From the NCBI GenBank assembly GCA_036268775.1, contig DATATM010000031.1, forward strand, positions 124,001 through 188,000: 64,000 nucleotides of DNA, in the 5' to 3' direction. Position numbers and translations under genes: made by a program. This DNA comes from DASZIT01 sp036268775. Lineage in GTDB: Bacteria > Actinomycetota > Acidimicrobiia > Acidimicrobiales > RAAP-2. Positions within the stretch are counted from its first letter, which is position 1, and the number at the start of each line of letters is the position of its first letter. This document shows positions 35,417-44,236 of the stretch, piece after piece. The notes beneath the pieces are model-generated. The model was not told where the DNA came from. It saw only the letters and a program-made list of their open reading frames with translations, and did not search any database.

Positions 35417-35505
35417 GGCAGTGTCCCCCGGGGTCCGATCGCGGTGGCCCCGGTCAGGGGCCCCAACGGCGCTCGCCACCTTACCACCCGAGGTCTCCGA
35501 AGCAG

Positions 35506-35511
35506 TACAAT
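35506..35511 (+). promoter_or_regulatory. Putative -10 (TACAAT) of the epoxide hydrolase gene
   Basis: TACAAT lies in the AT-rich stretch 35506-35528 of an otherwise GC-rich gap, 73 bases before ATG 35584. The stretch AGTACAAT is shared with the glutaredoxin-fusion promoter at 5625-5631. A clear -35 was not seen. Confidence 0.35.
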
Positions 35512-35583
35512 CATTAATCGGTTATTGCCGGTCCGGCCCGCTCCCGTCGGTTCCGGCCGCCGACTCCGATCGGCTCCGCCCGC

Positions 35584-36816
35584 ATGACCGGCGGCCGAGA
35601 TCCGGTCCCCTTTGCGGTGGCCGTCCCCGACGAGGCCATCGCCGACCTGCACCGCCGGTTGGACCACAGCCGGCTGGCGCCCTCCCTCCCCGGTGACGGG
35701 TGGACCCTCGGCACCTCCGCCGACTATCTGGCCGAGCTGGTCTCCTACTGGCGCCACCACTACGACTGGCGGTTCCACGAGCAACAGATCAACCGCGCCG
35801 ACAACTACCGGGTGGAGATCGACGGCGTCCCCCTTCACTTCCTTCGCGTCCCGGGTCGGGGCCGGCGCCCGCTCCCCCTGGTGCTGACCCATGGGTGGCC
35901 CTGGACCTTCTGGGACTTTGCCAAAGTGATCGGCCCCTTGTCCGACCCGGTCGCCCACGGTGGCGACGGGGCGGACGCCTTCGACGTGGTCGTCCCCTCC
36001 CTCCCGGGCTACGGCTTCTCGACGCCACTCCCCCGAACCGGGATCTCCTTCACCACTACCGCCGATCTCTGGGCCGAGTTGATGACCGAGGTGCTCGGCT
36101 ACCCGCGCTTCGTCGCCCACGGCAGCGACTTCGGGGTGTTCGTGGCCGCTCAGTTGGGCCACAAATATGCCGGGCAGGTCGCCGGCATCCACCTGGCCGG
36201 ACCGGTCGACCTCGACGGCTGGCGTCCGACCGAGACGTACCACCCGTGGAGCGACTACATCCGACGGGCGGAGGCATCGACCGATCCCGAACGCCGCGCC
36301 GACTATCCGGCCTGGGAGCGGGTTCGGGCCTCGCATCTGGCCGTCCACATGGGGGAGCCCCAGACCCTGGCCCACGGGTTGCACGACTCGCCGGCCGGCC
36401 TGGCCTCCTGGCTGGTGCACCGCCGCTACGCCTGGGGGGACTGCGGCGGCGACATCGAGAGCCGGTTCAGCAAGGACGAGCTCCTGACCAACGTGTCGAT
36501 CTACTGGTTCACCGAAACCCTTTGGAGCTCCATCCGGTTCTACGCCGCGGCGGTGGACGCCCCCTGGGCGCCGAGCCACCCACGGCTGCCGGTGGTCGAG
36601 GTCCCCACCGCGCTGAGCCTGTCGCGACCCGACCGTCCCCCCGGCTACGACCCAGACCGCTCCGACCTGGCCGCGGTGTTCGATCTCTCGTTGCTCCGGC
36701 TGCACGACGTCGGCGGACACTTCGGCCCGATGGAGGAGCCCGAACGGTTCGTCGAGGACCTCCGGGACGCCTTCCGCCCCCTGCGAGGCGGAGGGGAGGC
36801 GGCCGAGCCCGGATGA
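35584..36816 (+). CDS. Epoxide hydrolase (EHN-domain alpha/beta hydrolase)
   Basis: A 410-residue epoxide hydrolase. The N-terminal EHN region has VPDEAIADLHRRLDHSRL. The oxyanion motif is HGWPW (103-107), the nucleophile Asp182 is in HGSDFG, and His379 is in VGGHFGPMEEPE. It would open an epoxide to a diol, a likely product of a P450. Length and order are normal for the family. It is followed by an MFS exporter with its own promoter. Confidence 0.93.
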   Translation: MTGGRDPVPFAVAVPDEAIADLHRRLDHSRLAPSLPGDGWTLGTSADYLAELVSYWRHHYDWRFHEQQINRADNYRVEIDGVPLHFLRVPGRGRRPLPLVLTHGWPWTFWDFAKVIGPLSDPVAHGGDGADAFDVVVPSLPGYGFSTPLPRTGISFTTTADLWAELMTEVLGYPRFVAHGSDFGVFVAAQLGHKYAGQVAGIHLAGPVDLDGWRPTETYHPWSDYIRRAEASTDPERRADYPAWERVRASHLAVHMGEPQTLAHGLHDSPAGLASWLVHRRYAWGDCGGDIESRFSKDELLTNVSIYWFTETLWSSIRFYAAAVDAPWAPSHPRLPVVEVPTALSLSRPDRPPGYDPDRSDLAAVFDLSLLRLHDVGGHFGPMEEPERFVEDLRDAFRPLRGGGEAAEPG

Positions 36817-36820
36817 GTGC

Positions 36821-36839
36821 AATAAGATAGATGATTATT
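36821..36839 (+). promoter_or_regulatory. AATAA-N9-TTATT island before the MFS gene
   Basis: The 19 bases AATAAGATAGATGATTATT form an inverted repeat with five-base arms around a nine-base spacer. TAAGAT (36823-36828) may be the -10. The start GTG 36891 follows after 50 bases. This resembles the other AT-rich promoter islands. Confidence 0.4.
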
Positions 36840-36890
36840 CGGCCGGTCCGGGGCATCCCCCGACGCCGCACCGCCGGGAGAGGATTCGGA

Positions 36891-38132
36891 GTGACTGTGG
36901 AGGCAGGGAGCCAAGGGCCGCGCATGCCGCTGCGGATGGTCCTGCTGCTCGGCGCGCTGACCGCTCTCGGATCCCTGTCCATCGACGCCTACCTCCCTTC
37001 CCTCCCTTCGATGGCCCGGGGCCTCTCGACGACCGAAGCCATGGTCCAGCTGACCTTGACCACCTTCCTCGTGGGTTTTGCCGCCGGGCAGGCGTTCGGG
37101 GGATCGGTCAGCGACGTGTTCGGTCGCCGCCGCCCGGTGCTGGTGGCCCTGTCGGTCTACGCGGTGGTGTCGGTGGCGTGCGGGCTGGCTCCTACCATCG
37201 GGGTGCTGCTGGTGGCCAGGGGCTTCCAGGGGGTGGTGGCCGGCGCGGTGGTGGTGACCGCCCGGGCGGTGGTCCGGGATCTCCACAGCGGGCCCGCCGC
37301 CGCCCGTCTCTATTCGATCCTGTTGCTGGTCATGGGGGCGGCCCCCATCGTCGGCCCTATCGCCGGTGGCCAGTTGCTCCATTTCACCTCCTGGCGGGGC
37401 ATCTTCCTGGTGTTGGCCGGCGTCACGGTCGTCCTGCTGGCCGTGACGGTGGTGGGGTTGCGCGACACCCTGGCTCCCCATCTGCGCCGGACCGGCGGGA
37501 CCCCCGACGCGTTGCGGACCATGCGGGGGCTCGGACACGATCGGGTCTTCCTCGGCTACTTCCTGGCCAACGGGTTCGCCAACGCCTGCGTCTTCGTCTG
37601 GATCGCCGGATCCCCGTTCGTCCTCCAGCGGCGCTACGGCTTCTCACCCCAGGTCTACAGCCTGGTCTTCGCCCTGATGACGTCCGGGTTGATCGGGATG
37701 AGCCAAGTCAACCGCTGGCTGGTCAACCGGGTGCACACCCGTCGACTGCTGCGCATCGGGCTCACCATCGAAGCCATCGGGGCCGCCGGTGCCCTGGCCG
37801 CCTTCTCCGTCCACGGGCTGTCGCCGGTGTTCGCCATCGTCCCCATCCTGGCGATGATGTCGAGCATCGGGCTGATCCTGCCCAATGCCTTGGCGCTGGC
37901 CCTCGCCGACCACCCGAGAGAGGCGGGAACCGCCACCGGGCTGATGGGCGCCCCGCAGTACCTGATGGGGGCGGGCCTTGCCCCCCTGGTGGGACTGGGA
38001 GGCGCCTCCAACGGGGTGCCGATGGCCAGCTTGCTGTTGGCCCTGTCGCTGGTGGCCGTCGGTGCCTTCCGGGTCCTGACCCGACCCGGCGCTGAGGACG
38101 CCGAGCCGGTGATGGCGATTCCGACGATCTGA
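36891..38132 (+). CDS. MFS transporter, Bcr/CflA-type multidrug exporter
   Basis: A 413-residue membrane protein with 12 predicted transmembrane segments. Loop 2-3 carries the MFS motif A-like GSVSDVFGRRRP, and MVLLLGALTALGSLSIDAYLPSLP is the hallmark start of the Bcr/CflA family. It likely exports a drug-like compound or pathway intermediate with proton antiport. GTG 36891 has GGGAGAGGA upstream; the longer frame would begin inside the promoter. It is convergent with an SDR, 13 bases away. Confidence 0.9.
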   Translation: MTVEAGSQGPRMPLRMVLLLGALTALGSLSIDAYLPSLPSMARGLSTTEAMVQLTLTTFLVGFAAGQAFGGSVSDVFGRRRPVLVALSVYAVVSVACGLAPTIGVLLVARGFQGVVAGAVVVTARAVVRDLHSGPAAARLYSILLLVMGAAPIVGPIAGGQLLHFTSWRGIFLVLAGVTVVLLAVTVVGLRDTLAPHLRRTGGTPDALRTMRGLGHDRVFLGYFLANGFANACVFVWIAGSPFVLQRRYGFSPQVYSLVFALMTSGLIGMSQVNRWLVNRVHTRRLLRIGLTIEAIGAAGALAAFSVHGLSPVFAIVPILAMMSSIGLILPNALALALADHPREAGTATGLMGAPQYLMGAGLAPLVGLGGASNGVPMASLLLALSLVAVGAFRVLTRPGAEDAEPVMAIPTI

Positions 38133-38145
38133 GTCTGGACGCCGG

Positions 38146-38979
38146 TCAGACCATCAACACCCCACCATTGACGTTGAGGCACTCGCCGGTGATGTAGCTC
38201 GCCGCCGGGTCGGCCAGGAACTCGACCGCCCGGGCGATGTCCTCCGGCTGGCCGAGGCGGCCGACCGGCACCGTCGGGATGGGAGAGTCGGCGCCGGGGG
38301 CGTCGGCGGGAGCCGGCTTGGTGTGGCTCTGGCGGGGGGTGTCCATGGCTCCGGGGCAGACGGCATTGACGGTGATCCCACTGGCGGCCAGTTCCTGGGC
38401 CATCACCTGGGTCAAGCCGACCACCGCGAACTTCGAGGCGGAGTAGGCGCCGCGTTGGGGATAGCCGCGGCGGCCCGATCCTGAGGCGATGTTGATGATG
38501 CGGCCAGGGGCCTTCCGATCCAGGAGGTGGCGGACCACCGCCGAGCTGAGGAGGAAGACCCCTTTGGTGTTGACCCGCATCACCAGATCGAACGCCTCCT
38601 CGGGGACGTTCCAGGTCCAGTTCCGGTCGGCCCCGTGGGGGGCGGCGGCGTTGTTGACCAGGATGTCCACCTGCCCAAGGGTCCCGATGGTCTCCGCCAC
38701 CATCCGCTCGGCGTCGGCCTTCTCCCCGACGTCTCCGACCAGGCCGGTGGAGCGGACGCCCATCCCCTCCAGCTCCTCCACCAGGCTGGGGAGGCCCAGC
38801 CAGGAAGCCGCCGCGTCCTGCTCGCCGTCCTCGTGGACGTTGCGGGTCCCTCCCGGGACCAGGTCGGTGACCGCGACGTCGGCACCGTTGGCCGCCAGTT
38901 TCCTGGCGATCCCCCGGCCGAGCCCTGCATATCGCCCACACCCCGTCACCAGGGCGACCTGGCCGCTCAGCGTTCCCAT
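38146..38979 (-). CDS. Short-chain dehydrogenase/reductase (SDR)
   Basis: A 277-residue SDR with an unusual cofactor loop TGCGRYAGLGRGIA, NNAAAPHG, IASGSGRRGYPQRGAYSASKFA and C-terminal NVNGG. The insert in the Rossmann loop resembles some SDRs acting on CoA esters or steroids. It is a single-gene minus unit divergent from the NTF2 operon. The likely role is alcohol/ketone interconversion. Confidence 0.88.
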   Translation of the reverse strand: MGTLSGQVALVTGCGRYAGLGRGIARKLAANGADVAVTDLVPGGTRNVHEDGEQDAAASWLGLPSLVEELEGMGVRSTGLVGDVGEKADAERMVAETIGTLGQVDILVNNAAAPHGADRNWTWNVPEEAFDLVMRVNTKGVFLLSSAVVRHLLDRKAPGRIINIASGSGRRGYPQRGAYSASKFAVVGLTQVMAQELAASGITVNAVCPGAMDTPRQSHTKPAPADAPGADSPIPTVPVGRLGQPEDIARAVEFLADPAASYITGECLNVNGGVLMV

Positions 38980-39027
38980 CCCGTTGCTCTCCCGTGCTCG
39001 GTCCCGGCCCTCTGTGGCCTGGAATCA

Positions 39028-39049
39028 GATAACATAGGTAGAGGATAAC
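39028..39049. promoter_or_regulatory. Control island with two GATAAC repeats and ATAGGTAGAG
   Basis: GATAAC occurs at 39028-39033 and 39044-39049, 16 bases apart, flanking ATAGGTAGAG (39034-39043), which recurs at 49099-49108. TAACAT (39030-39035) is a candidate -10. The island lies between a minus SDR and a plus NTF2 gene. Confidence 0.45.
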
Positions 39050-39086
39050 GGTAGTGGGGGTCATGGTGCCGAGGAGGGGAAAGACG

Positions 39087-39626
39087 GTGGATTGGGGCCT
39101 GGAGGCGGCGGTGGCCGGGCTGGAGCGCCGGGTGGGCGAACTGGAGAATCGCCAGGCCATCCTCGATGTCTATGTGACCTACGCCTGGTTGCAGGATTGC
39201 GAGCGGCTGGATGAGTTGGTCGACCAGGTCTTCGCGGTCGACGCCGAGCTCAGTCTCGGAACCGGGATGCCGACCCACCGGGGCCATGACGCCATTCGCC
39301 AGTCGCTCACCATCCGCGGCGAGCTGGAAGGGACGGCCCACTACTTCACCAACTTCGAGATCACCGTCACCGGCGACCAGGCGAGGGCCCGAGCCTATTT
39401 CCAGAGTTTCCACTGGACCCGGGAGACGGCCTCGGGCGGCCCGGGCCGGCCGACCGACTTCGTCGGCGCCGGGGTGTACCTGGACGAGTTCCGTCGGGAG
39501 CCGCCGGGCTGGAGGATCACCAAACGGGAACGGCGGAACCTCGGCCCCGGTCCTCTCGGCCACGGGCAGGTGCCGTCGGGATTCGCCCGGCATCTGCAGG
39601 GGTGGGGAGGGGCGGTCGGCGACTGA
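39087..39626 (+). CDS. NTF2-like (SnoaL-type) protein
   Basis: A 179-residue NTF2-like protein. It has an N-terminal coiled helix (LEAAVAGLERRVGELENRQAIL) before YVTYAWLQDCERLDELVDQVF, then FTNFEITVTGDQARARAYFQSFH. GTG 39087 has GAGGAGGGG seven bases upstream and is preferred over ATG 39063. It begins a five-gene operon ending with an acyl-CoA ligase. Roles in the family range from dehydratase to isomerase. Confidence 0.78.
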   Translation: MDWGLEAAVAGLERRVGELENRQAILDVYVTYAWLQDCERLDELVDQVFAVDAELSLGTGMPTHRGHDAIRQSLTIRGELEGTAHYFTNFEITVTGDQARARAYFQSFHWTRETASGGPGRPTDFVGAGVYLDEFRREPPGWRITKRERRNLGPGPLGHGQVPSGFARHLQGWGGAVGD

Positions 39627-39704
39627 TCCGATCGTGGGCCGTTCGCATTCGCAAGTGTCATCGAGCTAACCGGCGCGAGGGTGGGCCGGCGGAGGAGTGG
39701 TGCA

Positions 39705-40778
39705 ATGGATCTCAGCGGAGGCCTGGCCCCGGAGTTGGACCTGCCTCGCCTCGAAGGAGACGAGGACGATCCCCATTTCGGCGAGAACGAGGCGTTGTGG
39801 CTGTGGGACGCGGAGGCCCAGGTGGGCTTCCACCTCTACCTCCGTACCCTTCCCTACGCCTACCGGCTGCGGCGGGAGACGATCAATGTGTTCTTCGGCG
39901 GCTCGTCGGTATTGGTGAGTAGGCAGGACGGGCCGGGCTCGACTCCGGACACCGCCCGGGGCCCGAGTCTCGCCTGTCGGGTCACCGAGCCGTTCGTCCG
40001 CCGCACCTACAGCTACGACGCCACTGCTCGCCCCACCTCGACGGCGGCTATGCGAGAAGGGTTGCTCCCCGACGGCACCGTGGTGCTGTTGTCGTTCGAC
40101 ATCGAGACGACCATGGCGGTGCCCCCCTGGGTCACCGGGACCTTCAGCACCGGTGAGGCACTGGAACAAGCCCGCCAGTCGTTCGGCGGCCATCGCTACG
40201 AGCAGCTACTGCGGGCCACCGGGACCATTCGAGTCCGGGATTGCTACGGCGCCCCGGGGATCGACCCGTTCGGAGATCGCGACGTCACGTTCTCGGCAGT
40301 GGGGCTACGCACCCACCGGATGGGATCCCGGAACCTGACATCGTTCCCCGGGCACACCTGGCTCACCGGCCTGTTCCCGAGCGGGCGGGCCTTCGGCCTG
40401 ATGCGGTTCTGCGGAGCTGATGGGGTTCCCCACTGGGAAGAGGCGGTGGTCTTCGACGGGGAGCGCTATCACCCCGCCCGGGTGAGCGATGCCACGCTGT
40501 TCTCCCAGGAGCTACCCGGGGAAGCGCTGACCGCGGTACTCGAATCGGATCTTGGCCAATGGTCGGTGACCGGGAAGCTGGAGGCCACCAACTTCGTCTC
40601 GGCCATGCCTCCGGAGCCACAACGCTGGGGGATCGACCGGAGCCGGGGGATCCAGCGCATCATGAAACAAGGAGTCGCCACTTTCGGGCTGGATGGCGAA
40701 GCCGGGGCCGGGATGGTCGAGCGCTCGGTGATGGTCAGCGACATGCCGGCGTTGTCGCCTGACCGGGCGGCGGGGTGA
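39705..40778 (+). CDS. CrtC/AttH-like beta-barrel protein (DUF7064/DUF7065-like)
   Basis: A 357-residue protein similar in plan to the one at 32864: the segment FGENEALWLWDAEAQVGFHLYLRTLPYAYRL near the start, a central RVRDCYG where the other has GTGWRDHS, and GRAFGLMRF near the end. It is beta-rich and has no clear catalytic residues. ATG 39705 with GGAGGAG seven bases upstream is the start. It ends in overlap with an SDR. I assign it to the same superfamily as the other, with moderate confidence. Confidence 0.6.
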   Translation: MDLSGGLAPELDLPRLEGDEDDPHFGENEALWLWDAEAQVGFHLYLRTLPYAYRLRRETINVFFGGSSVLVSRQDGPGSTPDTARGPSLACRVTEPFVRRTYSYDATARPTSTAAMREGLLPDGTVVLLSFDIETTMAVPPWVTGTFSTGEALEQARQSFGGHRYEQLLRATGTIRVRDCYGAPGIDPFGDRDVTFSAVGLRTHRMGSRNLTSFPGHTWLTGLFPSGRAFGLMRFCGADGVPHWEEAVVFDGERYHPARVSDATLFSQELPGEALTAVLESDLGQWSVTGKLEATNFVSAMPPEPQRWGIDRSRGIQRIMKQGVATFGLDGEAGAGMVERSVMVSDMPALSPDRAAG

Positions 40779-41554
40779 TGGCGTCCCCGATGCGGTTCGT
40801 CGGAAGGACGGCGGTGGTGGTCGGGCTGTCCGACATCGGGCGCGCCTCCGCCCGGCGGCTGGCCTCGGAAGGGGCCGATGTCATCATCGTCGGCCCCGAC
40901 GCCGGACCCCTTGCCGAGCTGCGAGCCGATGTCGAGTCCTTCGGGGTCCGGGCCCTCGTCCTCGAACATGACCTCGGCAATCCGCTGGCCGCCGAGCGGG
41001 CCGCCGGCGCCACCGCCGCGGCCGGGTGGCGGGCCGACGTCCTCGTCAACGCCCAGATGTCCACCGGTTGGGCCTCGGTGGAGGAGGGCGACCTGGCTGC
41101 CTGGGAGGAGACCATCCGGATCAACCTCACCGGTCCCTACATCTGGACCAAGGCCTTCCTTCCCCAGCTCAAGCAGTCGGGCACCGGGGCGGTGGTCCAC
41201 CTCGGCTCAGTGGACGGACTGTTCGGGAACCCCCGGGTCCCGGGGTACTCCGCTTCCAAGGGGGGTTTGGTCCCCCTCACCCACGTGATGGCCTTCGAGT
41301 TCGCCAAGTATCCCATCCGGGTGAATCTGGTCGGCCGGGTGGCCAGCACCGAGAGCCGGCCGGTGGAGGCCGATCCCGACACTGCCGCCTACTTCGACCA
41401 GCTGCAGGCGGCCACCCCGCTCGGCCGCTTCGGGAGACCGGAGGAGACCGCGGCGGCAGTGGCCTTCCTGGCCGCCGAGGAGGCGTCCTACATCACCGGG
41501 GCGGTCCTGGTGGTCGACGGCGGGCGTACCGTCCTCACCGCCGGGACCCAGTGA
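40775..41554 (+). CDS. Short-chain dehydrogenase/reductase with atypical cofactor loop
   Basis: A 259-residue SDR. The catalytic Ser-Tyr-Lys (HLGSVDGLFG and GYSASKGGL) is present and the end VVDGGRT is typical. The cofactor loop reads VVVGLSDIGRAS, so the usual TGxxxGIG is shortened and lacks two glycines. Start is GTG 40775 in GTGA overlap or ATG 40778. It may use a different cofactor geometry or have reduced activity. Confidence 0.85.
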   Translation: MMASPMRFVGRTAVVVGLSDIGRASARRLASEGADVIIVGPDAGPLAELRADVESFGVRALVLEHDLGNPLAAERAAGATAAAGWRADVLVNAQMSTGWASVEEGDLAAWEETIRINLTGPYIWTKAFLPQLKQSGTGAVVHLGSVDGLFGNPRVPGYSASKGGLVPLTHVMAFEFAKYPIRVNLVGRVASTESRPVEADPDTAAYFDQLQAATPLGRFGRPEETAAAVAFLAAEEASYITGAVLVVDGGRTVLTAGTQ

Positions 41555-41555
41555 T

Positions 41556-42032
41556 TTGACCGTGGAGGGCCCGGCCGGGGACCGCGCCGATCACCTCGCC
41601 ATCGTCGACGTCCTCCACCGCTACGCCCTTGGCATCGACACCGATGACGCGGTGCTGACCGCCTCCTGCTTCACCGAAGATGCCCGCTACGAGCTCGGGG
41701 AGGAGGTGGTGGTCGGGCGACCGGCGCTCATCGACCTGTTCGCCGACCGCACCGGTGTCCGGCCGCGGGCCTCCGGCCTCGACCGGGTCGACCAATTCAC
41801 CCATGCCGTCTCCAACATCATGGTCGACATCGACGGACCGCGGGCCGGGGTGACGAGCATGATCCTGGCCACGGTGGCCGGCGAGCGGAACGGCAGCCCG
41901 GTGATGCTGGTGCGGAACATCCGGTACACCGATCGGCTGGTGCGCCACGACGGGGCCTGGCGCATCGCCTGGCGACGCCACGTCCTGCAGTGGATGTTCG
42001 AGACGGTCCCGACCATGGTCCGGCACCGGTGA
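41556..42032 (+). CDS. NTF2-like (SnoaL-type) protein
   Basis: A 158-residue NTF2 protein: IVDVLHRYALGIDTDDAVLTASCFTEDARYELG and the end YTDRLVRHDGAWRIAWRRHVLQWMF, close to steroid isomerase-like SnoaL_4 proteins. The start may be TTG 41556 or GTG 41562, both just after the SDR stop. Its stop overlaps the ligase start. Role in the pathway is open. Confidence 0.8.
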   Translation: MTVEGPAGDRADHLAIVDVLHRYALGIDTDDAVLTASCFTEDARYELGEEVVVGRPALIDLFADRTGVRPRASGLDRVDQFTHAVSNIMVDIDGPRAGVTSMILATVAGERNGSPVMLVRNIRYTDRLVRHDGAWRIAWRRHVLQWMFETVPTMVRHR

Positions 42033-43702
42033 CGCCGACGGTCGGCGAGACCCCCGACGCCCGCCGAAGCTCGCGTCTTCACCTCCGCCGGCGTTGGTAC
42101 GACGAGGGGTACTTCGGGACCGCCACCCTCGCGGAAATGATGGCCGCCGGGGCGGCGACCCATGGCGCGACGCCGCTCAACTTTCGGTCGGTGGGGGGCG
42201 AGACCGTCCGGACCACCTTGGCCGAGATCCAAGCCCGGGCCGCCGCCCTGGCCGCCTCCTTGCATCGGATCGGGCTCCGGCCCGGGGATGCCATTTGCGT
42301 CCAGCTCCCCAACCGCGTCGAGCAATCGGTGGTCTACAGCGCCGGCTTCCTCCTCGGACTCGTGGTGGTCCCGGTCGTGCAGATCTACGGCCCGTCGGAG
42401 CTCGGCTTCATCATCGAAGAGACCGCCGCCCGAGCTCTGGTCATACCCGACCGGTGGCGGCAGGTCGACTGCCTGGCCCGGGTGGCCGCCCTTGCCTCCC
42501 CTCAGCCCGTCGAGCACCTCATCGTCGTCGGGGAGCGGGTCCCTCCCGGCGCCCACCGTTTCAACGAGCTGGCCGGTTCCGGTTCGGGGGTGCTAGTGCC
42601 GCCGGCTCCCCCCGGGTCCTCCGACGATGTGTGCATGGCCCTCTACACATCGGGTACCACCGGGGTTCCCAAGGGAGTACTCCGCACCCACAACCAACTG
42701 GCCGCCTGCGTCCGTACCGGACCGGCGGCGATGTCCGGCGAACCCGGCCCCGCCAGCCTGTTCGGCTCGCCGGCCGGACATATCGGCGCGGTGATCGGGG
42801 TGCTGGCCCCCTTTCTGACCGGGACGCCGGGGACCTACCTCGACAGCTGGGACGCCGACGAGGCAGTCCGTATGGTGGCCGAGCATCGACTCACCCGGTC
42901 GACCGGTGCCCCCCTCCACCTTCTGACCCTGATCGAGGCAGCCGAGACGGCCGACCTCGATGTCTCCTCCTTCCACTACTACCACTGCGGGGGTGCCCCG
43001 GTGCCGTCCTCGACGGTCGAGCGGGCCCAACAGCTGGGTTGGACCGCGGCTCGTTCCTACGGCTGCACCGAACACCCGAGCATGTTCGGCAGCTCCGACC
43101 TCGAGCCACTGGCCTGGCGGGCCGGCTCCGACGGCGGCCCGGCGCCCGGGGTCGTCGTCCGCCTGGTGGATGGCAACGACCGCCCGGTGGCTCGGGGGAC
43201 CGAGGGCGAGATCCTGTCCATCGGCCCCAAGCAGTCGGAGGGGTACTGGGACACCGCCCTCGACGACGCCTCCTTCACTGCCGACGGCTGGTTCCGGACC
43301 GGGGACATCGGGGTGCTGGACTCCGACGGCCGACTCACCATCACCGACCGCAAGAAGGATCTGGTGGTCCGGGCCGGCGAGAACATTTCCTCCCAGGAGG
43401 TGGAGCGGGCCCTCGTCGGTCATCCCGACGTGCTCGAGGCTGCGGTGGTCGGCCTCCCCGACCCCCGTTTCGGCGAACGGGTCTGCGCCTTCGTCCGGCT
43501 CCGGGCCGGGAGCCAGCTCAACCTGGAGGAGGTCAGCCGGCATTTCGCCGGCTTGGGCCTGGCCCGCCAGAAGACCCCCGAACGGCTCATCCCAGTCGAC
43601 GACTTCCCGAGAACCGCCACCGGGAAGGTGAGAAAGGCCGACCTCCGGGCCGGTCTGGAGCGGGACCCGGAGGGCGCCCGGATGGATCTAATAGTAGGAT
43701 GA
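42029..43702 (+). CDS. AMP-forming acyl-CoA ligase/synthetase
   Basis: A 557-residue ANL-superfamily enzyme. The P-loop is TSGTTGVPKG (207-216), and GWFRTGDIGVLDSDGRL with TDRKKDLVVRAGENIS are the A8 hinge motifs. Lys in ATGKVRKADL is the late catalytic lysine. It activates a carboxylic acid to its CoA thioester. GTG 42029 overlaps the NTF2 stop. It closes the operon 39087-43702 and links those proteins to CoA-bound substrate. Confidence 0.93.
   Translation: MTPTVGETPDARRSSRLHLRRRWYDEGYFGTATLAEMMAAGAATHGATPLNFRSVGGETVRTTLAEIQARAAALAASLHRIGLRPGDAICVQLPNRVEQSVVYSAGFLLGLVVVPVVQIYGPSELGFIIEETAARALVIPDRWRQVDCLARVAALASPQPVEHLIVVGERVPPGAHRFNELAGSGSGVLVPPAPPGSSDDVCMALYTSGTTGVPKGVLRTHNQLAACVRTGPAAMSGEPGPASLFGSPAGHIGAVIGVLAPFLTGTPGTYLDSWDADEAVRMVAEHRLTRSTGAPLHLLTLIEAAETADLDVSSFHYYHCGGAPVPSSTVERAQQLGWTAARSYGCTEHPSMFGSSDLEPLAWRAGSDGGPAPGVVVRLVDGNDRPVARGTEGEILSIGPKQSEGYWDTALDDASFTADGWFRTGDIGVLDSDGRLTITDRKKDLVVRAGENISSQEVERALVGHPDVLEAAVVGLPDPRFGERVCAFVRLRAGSQLNLEEVSRHFAGLGLARQKTPERLIPVDDFPRTATGKVRKADLRAGLERDPEGARMDLIVG
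43689..43700 (+). promoter_or_regulatory. Putative -10 island before the NTF2-thiolase operon
   Basis: The end of the ligase gene holds the AT-rich CTAATAGTAGGATG. TAATAG (43689-43694) or TAGGAT (43695-43700) could be a -10, giving a leader of ~25 bases before ATG 43730. No -35 was recognised. The promoter overlaps coding sequence. Confidence 0.3.
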
Positions 43703-43729
43703 TTGAACTGTTCACCGAGGGAGGGACGC

Positions 43730-44236
43730 ATGGCCGGACTGTCCAAAGATGACACCGCTCGTCTACGCGAACTGGAGGACCGGGCGGAGATCACCGACAT
43801 CGTGAGCCGGTACGGCGACGGGGTCCGGCGGGGGGACGCCGCGTCCATCGCCGCCTGTTTTGCTGACGATGCCTCGCTCGACCACGGGCACGGACAGTCC
43901 GTCGAGGGGATCGAGGCCATCCGTCAGTACTTCGGGGCGGTGAAGGACTCGGCGGCCAGTAAGGCGGTGATGAATTTCGACGAGAAGGTGGCCAGTACCC
44001 CGGTGATGTCCAACGTCCTCATCGACCTCGATGGGGACACCGCCCACTGCGAGAGCATGTGCCTGGCCATCCATGCCGGCTTCCGGGACGGGGAGGGTTC
44101 CATCATCGTGCGGGGGACCCGGAACATCGACGACCTGGTCCGCACGCCGGAGGGCTGGAAGATCCGCAAGCGTCTCCACCCCGCCGTCTGGTCCTTCGAG
44201 GTCCCGGGCACCCCGATCGTGTCGGCGACGCCATGA
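43730..44236 (+). CDS. NTF2-like (SnoaL-type) protein
   Basis: A 168-residue NTF2-like protein: LRELEDRAEITDIVSRYGDGVRRGDAASIAACF is the standard first helices, and MCLAIHAGFRDGEGSIIVRGTRNIDDLVRTPEGWKIRKR the sheet. ATG 43730 with GGGAGGG upstream is the start. It is the first gene of a five-gene operon with Ltp-type thiolase, DUF35, CMD and cupin. Its stop overlaps the thiolase start. Confidence 0.82.
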   Translation: MAGLSKDDTARLRELEDRAEITDIVSRYGDGVRRGDAASIAACFADDASLDHGHGQSVEGIEAIRQYFGAVKDSAASKAVMNFDEKVASTPVMSNVLIDLDGDTAHCESMCLAIHAGFRDGEGSIIVRGTRNIDDLVRTPEGWKIRKRLHPAVWSFEVPGTPIVSATP

